A stretch of DNA of 64,000 nucleotides from Haliotis asinina (Eukaryota; Mollusca; Gastropoda; Lepetellida; Haliotidae). The stretch spans positions 35,666,249-35,730,248 of the forward strand of contig NC_090283.1 in NCBI RefSeq assembly GCF_037392515.1. The letters are read 5' to 3'. Made by a program: the position numbers and the translations under genes. Positions 23,946 to 35,891 of the stretch are shown in pieces (positions within the stretch are counted from its first letter, which is position 1; each line of letters starts with the position of its first letter). Below the pieces are notes generated by a model. It did no database searches. It had not been told where the DNA came from and was given only the letters and a program-made list of their open reading frames with translations.

Positions 23946-24101
23946 CAGTCAAGTCTCAATAATCTAACCTCTGTTTATCCACAGTCGCTTTTGTTGGTAA
24001 CAAATTGAATAAAGTAACTTAGTTTTATTTACTTAGTCTGACATCCTCACTAATCAGACAATTTGCTGTGCAACAGATGTCAGATTACCGAGACTTGACT
24101 G
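23946..24101. mobile_element. 156-bp Tigger-type MITE
   Basis: Starts CAGTCAAGTCTCAATAATCT and ends with the inverted counterpart (accgagacttgactg), flanked by TA on both sides. The terminus resembles that of the Tigger remnant at 1883. Non-coding. Confidence 0.85.
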
Positions 24102-24489
24102 TATATGTACTGTCTGTAATCTAACCAGTATCTATCTGTCAGTCTATCTAGCTTGGGTGTTTGAATCCAACCCAGTACTAGTGTGTTTCAGCACCCTTCT
24201 TTTTTGTGTTTTTTGACATTTTTTCATTTTTACTCAAACTCAGTGAATATTGAATCAGTTGTTTCACTGCATGTTCTACAAGTGTAGAAGTGAGCACAGC
24301 TCACATACCCCTACTTCCCTCTTTGGGACTCTCCTAAAATTTATATACATGTTAGATAATAGTTTTGCCATGTAAACTTTCATTTGCATATATGAAATGA
24401 AGAAGGTAACTATTTAGAATCAGTCAGAACTATATTTGCACTTATGACATGAACAAAACAACCCATGTAGTTACAGAAAATAAATCACA

Positions 24490-24736
24490 CGTCCATAACG
24501 TCAAGGAGATAATTTAGATACAGAGAATATTGGTACATATGACACAAAGAAAGACCATGAAAAGTGAAAAGGTAACATCACACTTTGAATAATCACATTT
24601 TGCAAATAAATAGCACATGGCATATCTGTTGGTCAATATTAACTTAAGTTTGGTGAACCTGGCATGTTTAGTTTCAGTGATATGCTGTGGCCAGGTAACC
24701 ATCAAACACATTTTGCACTGAGTCAGGTTTCCATGG

Positions 24737-24769
<33 letters not shown>

Positions 24770-25120
24770 ATTCTGAAAAAGGCAAATAGCAAAAGGCACA
24801 TCAGTGGGTTAGGATTATCATGTGTGTGAAGTTTGGTAACCGTAGCACGTAAACTTTAAGAGACCGGACACAACCATCAAATACATTTGGCATTAAGTCA
24901 TGTTTGCATGGAAACAGCAAAAAACAAAATTCTGAAAACTTCAAAATAGTAAGAGGCACATCTATGTGTAATGATTAGCATTTGTGTGAAGTTGGGTGAA
25001 CCAAGCATGTAAACTTGAAGTGATACTCCGGACAAAGTTTTGGGACGGTTAGACATACAGATGGTAGGACAGACGGAAAGTACAGTATGTACCCTCATTA
25101 CTTCATAGTGGGGTATAAAC
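24490..25120. repeat. Diverged tandem copies of a dispersed repeat
   Basis: Two clear copies and one weaker copy share the order gtttgcatggaaac or gtttccatggaaac, aaattctgaaaa, aggcacatc and tgtgtgaagtt. They end in agacggaaagtacag and a ggggtataa tail. I recall similar ggggtataa-tailed repeats in molluscan genomes. No coding capacity. Confidence 0.6.
24738..24769. repeat. AAC microsatellite
   Basis: About ten uninterrupted AAC units inside one copy of the surrounding repeat. Confidence 0.9.
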
Positions 25121-25368
25121 AAACCATTTTCATTAAAGAATTGTGTCCAGTGTTAAATAGGTAACACAATTTGTTTGAATTATACATGTTTTTATTCTGC
25201 TACTACTGCTGTCAATTAAAAAGCTGCCATTGTGACATCATGACAGACTTACATTTTATCTGTTTATTTGTAATTACTTCTCCTTGAAGATAAAAGTGAA
25301 ACATGTTGGAGAAGATCCATGTGTAATTATTTCAGAAATGTGTTATATATGTATATATATATATATAG

Positions 25369-25435
25369 ATACTAGTATTTGCCTTTTACTTATATACTAT
25401 ACTTTACTACATAAGTAAAAGGCAGATAGTAGTAT
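25369..25435. repeat. Hairpin beside a TA microsatellite
   Basis: Arms 25369-25392 and 25412-25435 are inverted copies (tgccttttactta core) with about three mismatches. The hairpin follows a TATATA run at 25345-25366. Confidence 0.75.
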
Positions 25436-25442
25436 ATGGATG

Positions 25443-25706
25443 CATTCTTGATATCTCCAGGGTATACGTTCCGATAAGTCTCCACTATACCCTGGATACC
25501 CTGGTTTGTTTTGCCAAGTTTAATCGGTTAGATAATTTAAAAAGCGAAAGTGTGTTGTGATAGGCTCGCTCAACTTCCCGGCGTATACACCTGATTGGAT
25601 AAAAAGTCAGCCAAGGGAGGTAATAAATTTATCGGGCTTAGCCGTAGATGCGTCCAGGGTATAGTGGAGACTTTTCGGTACGTATACCCTGGAGATATCG
25701 AGGATG
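25443..25706. mobile_element. Fold-back MITE, 264 bp
   Basis: Arms of 54 bp (25443-25496 and 25653-25706) are inverted copies matching at about 50 positions; the core reads gatatctccagggtatacg. The centre contains a gattggat stretch and no open frame. Confidence 0.85.
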
Positions 25707-26509
25707 TATATGGATGATGATACTAGTATTATTGATGACAACTTTGCTCCTTCGTCAGGTCAATTTTAGGAGTTCAATTCACCTGATGAGGGGACCAGGA
25801 ACAGTCCAGAAACACTGTGACATATGATAAAGAATAAGTTGTCATCCATCATATTTGCCTTAAACTTGAATACCAACTTCTAAATGCCTTTCAAGAGTGT
25901 TTCCACATATGCATACATGTATTTAAAAAGTGAAATATTTGCAATAATAGGAAGCCTAGTAAAGTGTTGGGTGACCGATCATAGTCTTTGTTTTGGCCAA
26001 AAGAGCTCACAAACAAAACCAGGTCTTTTGCTTTTAAGATTTCTAAATTTGGTATTTTTTCACCTTTTACATAGATATTAGTGTGTACTTGGCATAGAAG
26101 TACAAAGAAGCGCCCCTTTCCATGTTGATGTTTTAAAAGGATCAAGGACTACTCATGTAAATGCACTGATACATTATGTATATAGAAACTCTCTTATCAA
26201 GTAGAACTCACGTACTACAATCAAAAGTTAAGACTCACAAGTGAAAATGTAGCCACTTGTTTCAGTCAACTGGTCTACACTAGATTTTGTAAAATAATTG
26301 ATACTGTTTACAGGTACTATTTAAACATGAACTGATGTATTGTAAAGACAAATTTGTAATGTTGAAAAGATCATTGTGATGAGTTCAATAAATGATGAAA
26401 CTTAGCCATTTGATGCACGATCATCTTGCATTTCATCTGCATAAGGTTTGCAGTTGGTTTCCCCAAGTTAGTGGAGTGATTCATCTTCCATGTCACCACA
26501 TATCCTACC

Positions 26510-27640
26510 AACAAAAAATAAGGGAACCGATGAAATGACAATGAATGTGAAATTACTCTGAATGTCCACAAAATCAAATTTGGGTATGAAGTTAAATATC
26601 TGGTGTGTCCACCATCTCCCTATAAACATTATCAATTATTTTAGTAATAATTGTCTAGTTTAATGCAGTTGACTGAAAAAAGTGGGTACATGTGATGGCA
26701 TACTGTTGATTAATTTTTGGATGGTTGTTCATGGTATTGCCCACCATTCCTCCTGAAGAGCTGCACCAAGCTGGGCCAGGTTGACATGTGTGGGGTCCCT
26801 GGTGTACACCTTTTGACTGAGAATTTCCGAGATGTTCAAGTGGGGACAGGTCTGGGGACTTAGAGGTCCAGTCCAATGTCTGTATGCCCTCTCGTCGGAG
26901 ACAATGCCAATGTAGTCTGGCATTATGATCTTGGAATTAAAAATTCCTGCCGATGATTCTAGTCAGTGAGCCATGACAGGATGCAAAATTTCATCAACGT
27001 ATCGCTGATCAGTCAAGGATCCATTAACGATGACCAGATCTGATCACCTGTCAACTGTGCCCCACACCATGACACTACCACCCCCATATTGATTATGGAC
27101 AATAGTTGCTGCTCTGGCATACCGCTCACTGCTACGGCGCCAACAACACTTTCTGAGAATCTGAGGCAAAACCATGACTCATCTGAGAACTTTTGGTAAT
27201 GCCAGTGGCGTAAAGCCTGTCCCTGATGCTGCCTAGCCAATGCCAATCTTTGGCGCCTAAGGTGAGCTGTAAGGGTAACACCCTTGAAAGGCTTCCAGTG
27301 CTTTCAGACAGGCTTGATAGAGTGGTTTTTAACAGTTGCGTGTGAAATTCGTCACCCAGCTAGTGTACGGAATTCCCTACTGATGGCAGGTGCTGATTTC
27401 AACCAATTGTGTAGGGCCATTAATGTAATGAAACGATCCTGTCGGGATGTCGTTGATTTTGGTCTACCACGCCCAGGTCTCATTGCAACCCCACTTGTTT
27501 GACGGTACTAGTTGCACATGCATGAAATAACACTTTTTGATTTAACCAACATTTGGGCAACTTGGCACAATGAAGTCCCCTCCTGTCATCTCACAATTCT
27601 CAATTTTGTTTTTTCATTGTGATACTGCCTCAAAGGCATT
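26510..27640 (-). pseudogene. Degenerate Tc1-like transposon
   Basis: On the minus strand, pieces of a Tc1 transposase appear in order. RPGRGRPKSTTSRQDR lies near 27480-27430 and HLRRQRLALARQHQG near 27260. HWHYQKFSDESWFCLR, the first DDE catalytic segment, lies near 27190. DWTSKSPDLSPLEHL, the last one (usually SPDLNPIEHLW), lies near 26870. Frameshifts separate them. The left end shares aagggaaccgatgaaatgac with the Tc1-like element at 3911, so the two are related. Confidence 0.8.
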
Positions 27641-27649
27641 TTTCAGCAT

Positions 27650-29860
27650 TAGTGATTGTGAGTTCTCCAATAGAGAGGATAACTTCTGTGGGCACGTGCA
27701 TAGCGTGTTGGTAATGATGATGACGTGGATGGAAAGTTGAATAACAAAGCCAGAATAACTTGCAGAAACAGTTTAATAGAGTGACCAGATGATGACTACA
27801 TGACATCCATAACAATAGTATTGCACATTCAAATGTCTTATCACACTGACATTAACAGTAGTAGGTTCTCTGTGCAACACCTGTCAAACACCATTTAACC
27901 ATTGTGCAACAAAATAAATACCAATACACTTTGAAATGTGTTTTGTTTCTTATCATGCTTGTTTTTAAACTGTTTTAATAACTTATTGAAATGAATAAAA
28001 TATTTATCATCAACATGTACTGGATTAATGATTTCAATACTGATCCCTGCATTGCACCTTATAAATGACAAAGTCTTGTTGCCATAGTAATACATATATG
28101 ATCTTCCATCACAGCACTGTAAGAAGTTACTTTCAACAACAGCTAACAATACAAGACTTAATACATTTGACATCCAAGTAACTATTCACCTGCCACCCAA
28201 ACAAAACATAACCACAGTACCAGAGGTACAAACTTTTAAGAGCTAACCTAAACTAGATAACATGCAGCTTTGGTGGTGAGCATGTACTGAAGTAGCGTAC
28301 TGGTCTTACGAGCGTATATGCTCAACAAAGGTTTGCTGGGGTTCACAGGAACATCATTATGTTCACATATCATTTTGTACACATCTTGCATACCTTTGCC
28401 AGGTATCCTGAATATTAAGAAAATTTTGTATTTTAGATTTTGAGTTTCATGTATCCATAGCAACAAGTTCATCTGAAGTGAAAATGAGGTAGATTCTCAC
28501 AAGAAGTTAAACAAACAGCTGGTGATCAGTTCTCAAGGAAATTTTGAGTGCCCATCAGGCATCATGTCATGTATCACAAAATTCTTTGGGGATTAAAGGG
28601 TCCCCAGTAAACTATGAAGTGGATCTGGTGACATAATACAGCGCATAATAATAATCATAACATCAATCACTAATTTGTTTGATCCAGACCTTTTTGCTGC
28701 TGGAATACAACATAGTGATGTGTTATCTGAAACTACCAGTTCAATAATTCAGATATTGTCTTGTGAAGAGGATGTCTTTCATTTTTTTGTATATTTGAAA
28801 GTTTGGACTAAATATCAAGGTGAAACATTCTTTTGACACTATTTACATTTATGATACTGTGTTTTATGCTTCATCACAATACCTGTGTTTATTAAAAGCG
28901 TGATTAACACATGTTGCATATATCCATGAAAACACTAAAAATAAATAACTGAATGGCACAGGAAATTTATTAATTTCTGCCATCAATCATACAAACAATA
29001 ATAATGAAATACAAAGCTGTTTACTCGTAGAATAATTCTTAATATGTGTTGCCAAGTTTTCACTAAAATCATGCGGTAGACAAAACTTACCATTAGTCAG
29101 TGTATATTTTGAAAGTTCATTATCAGGAAGGATTTTAATAAGGTGCTGTGAATATCTGGTAGTCTTAGTACTACTAGAGGATGGCAGAAGAGCTGTACTC
29201 CAGTGTACTGTATGACGACAACATAATCACAGTGGAAATATTCTTTGTACTACAGATGTTGTGTTGCAGCTGGTTGAACTAATAACACCAAACCAAAGCA
29301 AGTAAAAAACATCACAGGTTTGTATTACTTTGACAAAATAACAACCTATAAAACAGAACACAAACAAGAAGAAATATTGTTCTACCCATAGCTGTACATG
29401 TGTTGGAATCTATGCGACTTAGAATCCACAGAATAATCTGTGTATGACAAAAGACGCAAGTCAGTCCTTATACTTCATACCAAAAACAAAGACTAAACTA
29501 ATGTGTTTGACAACAAGATTAGATGGACTTATAACAAGGAGACAGAAGACAACTGGATTGCTTCCACTGGCAACACCTTATTCCCTCAAGCATTGTATAG
29601 GTTGTAAGTTCCATTTACACTCTTATCGCAGTGGATTGTTGCACACAGTTCCCATGTTGGGGCCTCAGTTTGGATTCCTATATGTCCATATACACAGAAT
29701 ACCTGATGAAGATTCATGCCATTTCACAATCAATGCTCAGGCTTTATGGCAAACATTCAAAACCCTCTCTCATCATAATGTGTGTATCTGACACCTGGAA
29801 ATTTAGGAAATGTCTCTAATTTTCATATATCAAACTACTGTGTAAAACCTCTCATCATAA
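27650..29860. other. Mostly featureless, possible minus-strand exons
   Basis: No transposon was recognised. Two minus-strand exon-like segments (28248-28407 and about 29094-29180) are considered under findings. The remainder is AT-rich non-coding sequence. Confidence 0.4.
28248..28407 (-). CDS. Possible terminal exon of an unrecognised gene
   Basis: On the minus strand a good acceptor (attcag) precedes 28407, and an open frame runs 52 codons to a TAG at 28248-28250. The residues look protein-like (GKGMQDVYKMICEHNDVP, SKPLLSIYARKTSTLLQYML). It needs two bases from an upstream exon. The nearest candidate (ending at about 29094) has the wrong phase, so an exon may be missing. No family recognised. 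Confidence 0.25.
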
Positions 29861-29864
29861 AACA

Positions 29865-29996
29865 TGGTTCTAGCAATATTCGAGCAAAATCACAGTTGGG
29901 ACACGAGAAACTGGCTTCACATATTGTACCCATGTGTGGAATTGAACCCCGGTCTTTGGTGTGACCAGCCAAACCAAACCACTAGGCTACCCCACT
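29865..29996 (-). repeat. SINE family 2 with tRNA-like head
   Basis: On the minus strand it begins ggggtagcctagtgg (A-box-like) and has ggttcaattcc (B-box-like) 40-45 bp later. It then runs into acacatgggtac and the body shared with 7600. The Pol III promoter pair shows a tRNA-derived SINE. Confidence 0.75.
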
Positions 29997-30739
29997 GAAC
30001 AGGTAATAGCATGGTTAGAGTATTCAGCCCTAAACATACTAAATAATTATCTCTAATCTTTAAAGACTTCACAACTCAACAGATAAATGAACTCTTTTGC
30101 TCTGCACATACACTTTTTCAGACTGAGAAACAAGGATGTTCCCTGTGCGCCTACAGTTCATTCTGCCTACGGTCTTATCAAAACAACTTTATGGTTAAGT
30201 TTAATAGACAGCCCCGGGCACTGTCATTCCAGAAAAAAAAACATCATTATTTCTGTTGAACTGACATAAACACATCTACTGAACCTACTGACTATACTTT
30301 AGATATGTTGTACCTGTGCCTCCAGCAAATAAAATATGTAAATATCTTTCACATTTACAAACGGAAAGTTCACTGACATTACAACAAAAAACTAACAATG
30401 AACAAAGTGCCCTGATACAAAGTCAGCAGGACCACTAATTTCTACCCATAAGACAGACCTCCCAAAAGACAGACTGCTTAAAACAACACATTTTATGGTT
30501 GGCTTAATTAAGCTGAAAATAATCGTATTGATAAATAAGACAACATCAGGTATTAATGATAATTTTATTAATTCATGTAATGAATTCTGATTTTCATGCA
30601 TATGTGTGTACATCAACATATGTTTGCCATCAAAAACAATAATTCATATACGTGCAAGTAACATATTGTTTTACATCTCATGTTAGTCAGTCCACAGATA
30701 GCACTAATTACAAAGTCACTTGAGCATAATCAGTGGCTG

Positions 30740-31350
30740 ACTGCATCAAGGAACTGAAGGAAGAACTTCTCTCTGCTTCTGAGCCATTTCTTTAGTCACA
30801 CAAGCTGGTTTTCTTTCTCCCAGTACACAGCTTTCTTGGGTGTTGAGGCAGCACCAAAGTTTGTCTGGGCAGGTTTAGCTCTCTCTGCATGTTCCACTCT
30901 CTGCACAAGCTCAGGGAATGTGAAAATGTTGGGATGATAATGTTGGATGGATTTGGTGATGCGGGAATGGAACCCCTCTAGATTGTTGTTGGTCCTGGGA
31001 CCTTGTGTAACAAGGTGATTCCAGAGTCCAGGTGGAAATCTGGTTTCTCTATCTATCTAGGTTGCAAACATGTAGTCATTCGTCTGTTGTGTATGATAAA
31101 TGTCAGGGAACTGGTCCACGGCTTCGAGCTTGAATGGCAGCCAACTCAAAGTCTGACTGGATCACAGTGGATTCAAAAGGTCTGTTGAGCATTTGTTGGA
31201 CACACATCTTCTAGACCCTGAATAGACGAACATAGGTAATGCTCTGGTGGTTAGGGAGAAGAGCATAAACAAGAGGGTACATCGTGGAACCTGAAATTGC
31301 TTGGATGACATATAATTGGTTCCACTACAGTGCTTCCATGGCCTTATCTG
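30740..31350 (-). pseudogene. MULE-type transposase, C-terminal part
   Basis: Minus-strand pieces read MYPLVYALLPNHQSITYVRL, IQSDFELAAIQA and NNNLEGFHSRITKSIQHYHP, ending EKENQLV. PLVYALL, a DFE catalytic stretch and N-N-x-LEGFH are the usual order in MULE transposases associated with FLYWCH zinc fingers. Stops and frame changes break it. The N-terminal part is at 36274-36790 on the other side of the gypsy element. Confidence 0.7.
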
Positions 31351-31355
31351 AGCAG
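31351..31355. other. Target-site duplication, left copy
   Basis: AGCAG immediately before the retrotransposon terminus; the same five bases follow the 3' LTR at 36269-36273. Five bases is normal for Ty3/gypsy integration. Confidence 0.8.
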
Positions 31356-31551
31356 TGTAATGTTCTGTAGATCTCGAAATGGATTAAACACAGAGACGTT
31401 GTGTACAGGTCGGACATACTGGTTTACTCATTCAAAACGCTGTGTACAATGCAAGGGAGATAACTCCCGAAGATGTGCATCTCAGTACAGTATGTCCGAC
31501 CTGTACACAACGTCTCTGTGTTTAATCCATTTCGAGATCTACAGAACATTA
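31356..31551. repeat. Palindromic 5' LTR
   Basis: 31356-31489 is a complete 134-bp LTR in reverse orientation, starting TGTAATG and ending CAGTACA. Fused to it is the last half of a forward LTR (31488-31551). 31358-31421 and 31488-31551 are perfect inverted copies of 64 bp around a 66-bp loop. Against the 3' LTR there are about four substitutions in 134 bp, and the variants in the overlapping half are shared by both arms. Confidence 0.92.
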
Positions 31552-31933
31552 GAGGTGTCAGAAGTGGTTAGAAAAGTCATCACGAGTCTTTTCTAAAGAT
31601 ATACTGGTGTTTGCAAGTCGACAAATTACCAGATCTGAGGTAAATTCGAAATTTTATGCTTCATCAACTGCGCACATGGTGTTACAAGTCCCCCAGTTTT
31701 CGAGCAGGGACGTGAATGCAAATGTTACGTTGTACACGGACCTTTTCAAAGAATTCTTGTTATGAAACGCATCTTCTATGAAGTGTACTCAACTTTGATG
31801 GAACGAATTGTGATAATTCTCTCAATAAACTGCAAAATCCATATCAGTTACGTTTGACTTGGAAATCTAGACTTGCCGAGGCTTCACTGAAGTTCACATA
31901 TACTGAAAAAAATATATATATAAATTCCTATCA

Positions 31934-32642
31934 TGGCTGAAGGTAAAAAACTGTTGCTAAAGTGGTATATATGCCTTCTGCAATTCCTCTACCGCCAAAA
32001 TTGGATCTGAAAGGGAATTTAGCCACAAACTGGAAAAGATTCAAGCGTGGATGGGACAATTATGAAATTGCTCAGAGACTTGTAATATAGACATTGTTTT
32101 GGAAAAAATTGAGACATTTTGTGTTGGTTCCACAAGTGAAACGTATGAGCAGTACATCTTCAATAAACGTGAACAGGAAGGTGGTGAATCTATTGACACT
32201 TATGTAGCGGCTCTGAGATCTCTTGCCAAATCCTGCAATCAAGGACAGAATTGTTGTAGGAATTCTTGACAATAGTACAAGAAAGAAACTGTTACAAACT
32301 GCAAACTTGACTCTAGAAAAGTGCATCACTGTGTGTAGAGCATGTGAAACAACAGATCATCAACTCAAATCTATGAGACCTGATCAGGTGTCCTTTGTTA
32401 ATGGAAACAGACATGGAAAGAAGAAGGGTCAAAGCAAAAGTGGAAGATCAGAGAGGGAACAACCTAAACCAAAATATCTGTCTTACATAGGAGAGTGCAA
32501 ATTCTGTGGCAGATCTCATGCTAGAGATAGAGACCAGTGTCCAGCATTTGGGAAAAAGTGTACCTATTGTCATGGCATGAATCATTTTGATATTAAGTGT
32601 ACACATAAGAAAGTGAAAAGCAGACAGAAAGGAAACAGGTGA
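31934..32642 (+). pseudogene. gag: Gypsy gag, broken
   Basis: Starts at an ATG at 31934 and shifts frame before 32223. The intact stretch 32223-32642 ends in a nucleocapsid-like region with two zinc-knuckle motifs. The second is a regular C-x2-C-x4-H-x4-C (CTYCHGMNHFDIKC); the first is irregular in spacing. The region is lysine/arginine rich, as expected for RNA binding. TGA at 32640-32642 interrupts the frame that continues into the protease. Confidence 0.85.
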
Positions 32643-32708
32643 CAGAGCGTCAGTGCTGTTGAAGATCTCTCCACTTCTGAATCAGAGAGTGAGGAAGGAG
32701 ACTATGCC

Positions 32709-34922
32709 TTGAGCCTTGAAGAATCAATCCTGTCTGTGAATGATAACCCTCCAAAGAAACTGTTTGCACAGATGAAAGTCAATAAACAGAATATCAAGTT
32801 TCAACTTGATTGTGGTGCAACAGTGAACGCTATGCCAGTCTCTTTGTTCAGGACAATATTCCATGGAAAGGAAGAAAGTTTGGATCTTTATAACACTCCA
32901 CTGATACTCTACAACAATACAGAAATGGATACAATTGGGAAAACTCAGATTTCTGTGGTGAATCCAAAAAATGGTGAAAACCACATGCTTGAATTCATCA
33001 TAGTTCAGGATGAAGTAAGACCTGTTCTTGGTGCACAGGCAGTCCAAGGGATGAACCTGATTACAGTCAACTTCGACAACATAATGTTGATTTCCAAAGA
33101 CACTCTAACTGAAGAGTTTTCAGATGTCTTCATTGGTGAAGGAAAGTTAGAAGGCACCCTTAAACTTGAGATAGATCCAAAAGTCTCTCCAGTGAAGATT
33201 CCTTTAAGGAAGACTCCAATAGCTATTAAGCCCAAGCTCAAGGCTGAACTGAACAGACTGGAAAAGCTTGGAGTGATACAGAAGGTTGATGTTCCAACTG
33301 AATGGATTTCATCCATGGTAGTTGTCATGAAAAGTAATGGACGTCTACGTGTCTGCCTAGATCCACAACCTCTAAACAAAGCATTAAAGAGAAATGACTA
33401 CTCCATGTCAACAATTGATGATGTGTTGCCTGAACTGTCAAATGCAAAACTATTTACAGTGGTTGATGTCAAAAACGGATTTTGGCATGTGGGCTTGGAT
33501 GAAAAAAGCAGTTACCTAACCACATTTGATACCCCATGGGGAAAGTTTCGGTGGAAAAGAATGCCCTTTGGTATCTCACCTCCCCCAGATTAATTCCAGA
33601 GACAACTTGATGATGCATTGGAAGGTCTTCATGGAGCTAAAGCTATTCATGATGACATCATCATCTATGGATCAGGCAGCAACTTGGATGAAGCATCACG
33701 AGATCATGATGCAAACCTCTAAGCCCTCCTCCAAAGATGTCGGATGAAAGGCATCAAACTGAATTTCCAGAAAATGAAACTGAAACGAACTGAAGTTACC
33801 TATTTAGGTCATGTGATATCATCAGAAGGTCTAAAAGTAGATCCTTCCAAAGTTGAGGCAATCTTGAAAATGCCACCTCCAACTGATAAACAAGGGATAC
33901 AGCGTCTTTTGGGACTTACCAACTTTGTGCAGAGGTTTGCTCCACAGTTGTCAGAAGCAACTGCACCTTTCAGAGATTTGCTCAAATCAGGTGTTGTATT
34001 TCGATGGATTGACCACATTCACACCAAAGCCTTTGATGAAGTGAAGAAGATTTTGTCTGCTAAACCGGTTCTGAAGTATTTCAATCCAGAGGCCGAAACT
34101 GTGTTACAGTGTGATGCATCGGAAAAAGGCTTAGGGGCTTGCCTTATGCAGAACGATCATCCAATCATGTATGCATCACGAGCACTCACTGAGACTGAAA
34201 CAAATTATGCTCAGATAGAGAAAGAGCTACTCTCCATTGTGTTTGGCATGGAGAAGTTTGACAGATATGTCTATGGGTGACATGTGAAAATAGAATCTGA
34301 TCACAAGCCACTAAAGACTATCTTGAAGAAGAGTCTCCACAATGCTCCAAAGCGCTTGCAGAGAATGATGCTACGCTTACAACGTTATGACTTTGAAGTG
34401 GTTTACAAGAAGGGCTCTTTGATGGTCATGGCTGATACCCTCAGTCACGCCTTTCTGCCACAGGTGTCAAACCAGCAAAATCAAGATGCTCACAGTATCA
34501 TGATGGTAGACAGCCGATCTCCAGCTGAAATAGATGTCGAATCAATTGATATGGTGAGTTATCTTCCAGTATCATCACAAACATTCACTCAAATATCCAA
34601 AGCCTCATCTGAAGATAGTGAAATTCGAGCTGTAGCCGCAGTCATCAAAGAAGGTTGGCCAGACAACAGATCTCATCTCTCAAGTGTGGTTCAGCAATAC
34701 TTCAACTATAGAGATGAACTGTCATTCCAGAATGGTGTAGTCTTTAAAGGTGAACGTGTGGTTTTTCCTAAAGCGGAACGACACAACATCATGGTCAAAC
34801 TACATTTGAGTCACAGTGGAATTCAGAATTCTCTTAGAAGAGCAAGGGAAGCTGTGTTTTGGTCCAATATGAATAGAGATGTGAAGGAATTCATAAACAA
34901 GTGTGAATTCTGTGCCTGTTAA
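32709..34922 (+). pseudogene. pol: Gypsy protease, reverse transcriptase, RNase H, integrase N-terminus
   Basis: The aspartic protease active site reads DCGA (usual DTGA or DSGA) near 32809. Reverse transcriptase starts near 33170 and its catalytic box is IHDD at about 33649-33660, with Ile where Tyr or Phe is usual. RNase H has the expected LQCDASEKGLGA near 34099. The integrase zinc-binding region (H-x3-H to C-x2-C) ends at 34919. In-frame stops lie at 33591-33593, 33720-33722, 34278-34280 and 34920-34922. All segments share one phase, so decay is by substitution rather than by indels. Confidence 0.9.
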
Positions 34923-34946
34923 AATGATGAGCAACAGAAAGAACCA

Positions 34947-35891
34947 TTGAAAAGTCACAGTTTGCCAAGCCATCCCTTGGAGAAAGTAGGAGTCGATTTG
35001 TTCAACTTTGAGGGGAAAGACTTTCTCATAACAGCTGACTATTACTCAGACTTATTCGAAGTAGATAGACTACATGAGAAGACGTCAAGGACAGTCATCA
35101 GGAAGATGAAGCAGCAGTTTGCCAGACATGGTATTCCAGTTAAGGTCATATCAGACAATGGACCACCATTTGGCTCCAAAGCATTTGCAGCATTTGCCAG
35201 AACTTTTGAATTTGAACATTGTACGAGCTCTCCACGCTATCCACAGTCCAATGGTAAAGTTGAGAACTCAGTGAAAGTAGCCAAGAGAATAATGATAAGA
35301 TCAAAGAAAGCTGGCACAGATCCCTATTTGGCACTCCTCGATTGGAGGAATACACCTACAAAACACATGGGAAGCTCCCCAGTTCAGCGACTCTACAGCA
35401 GAACACGCACGTTGCTGAGTTTGTCAGCCAGACAACTGTCTCCCAAGATAGTAAATTCAGTCCCAAAGAAACTTTCTACCAGAAAGGCAAAACAGAAGAA
35501 ATATTATGACAGAAATGCCAAGAACCTCCCAGAGCTAAAACCAGGCGAGACCGTCGTAATGAAGCCTTGTGGGGAAGAAAAGGAATGGAAGAGTGCTAAG
35601 GTGAAAGATAAGGTGGGAATAAGATATTACTGTGTCGAAACTGAGGACGGGATGCAGTATAGGAGAAATCGCAGGCATCGCAGAGGTCCAAAACAGTTGA
35701 GGTTTCAACCTAACAGCTCGGATCCAGTTGATAATATGGTCCCAACAGAGAAACAGAACACAACAGAACCTGAGGTCAAAGCAGGCCCTGAACAGTCAAC
35801 AACCAGTAACACACAGAACTGCCCTACCCTAACACGAAGTGGCAGACAGGTCAAGCCACCCAAATATCTTAAGGACTATGTGACTAGCTAA
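34947..35891 (+). CDS. pol: Gypsy integrase catalytic core and C-terminus
   Basis: Open for 314 codons after the last stop. Asp of the D,D-35-E triad is in a TADYYSD stretch, the second Asp in VISDNGPPFG, and the Glu in SNGKVENSVK. A basic C-terminal region follows (QYRRNRRHRRGPKQ), ending in RSGRQVKPPKYLKDYV, a tail common in animal gypsy pol proteins. No chromodomain is visible. It would be the end of a gag-pol polyprotein, not an independent gene. Confidence 0.88.
   Translation: MKSHSLPSHPLEKVGVDLFNFEGKDFLITADYYSDLFEVDRLHEKTSRTVIRKMKQQFARHGIPVKVISDNGPPFGSKAFAAFARTFEFEHCTSSPRYPQSNGKVENSVKVAKRIMIRSKKAGTDPYLALLDWRNTPTKHMGSSPVQRLYSRTRTLLSLSARQLSPKIVNSVPKKLSTRKAKQKKYYDRNAKNLPELKPGETVVMKPCGEEKEWKSAKVKDKVGIRYYCVETEDGMQYRRNRRHRRGPKQLRFQPNSSDPVDNMVPTEKQNTTEPEVKAGPEQSTTSNTQNCPTLTRSGRQVKPPKYLKDYVTS

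Noticed and set aside
30315-30378. A minus-strand exon-like piece reading RYLHILFAGGTG, resembling the NAD-binding motif of cytochrome b5 reductases.
   Set aside because: Only about 20 codons, no matching exon with the rest of the domain was found on either side, and another frame is equally open.
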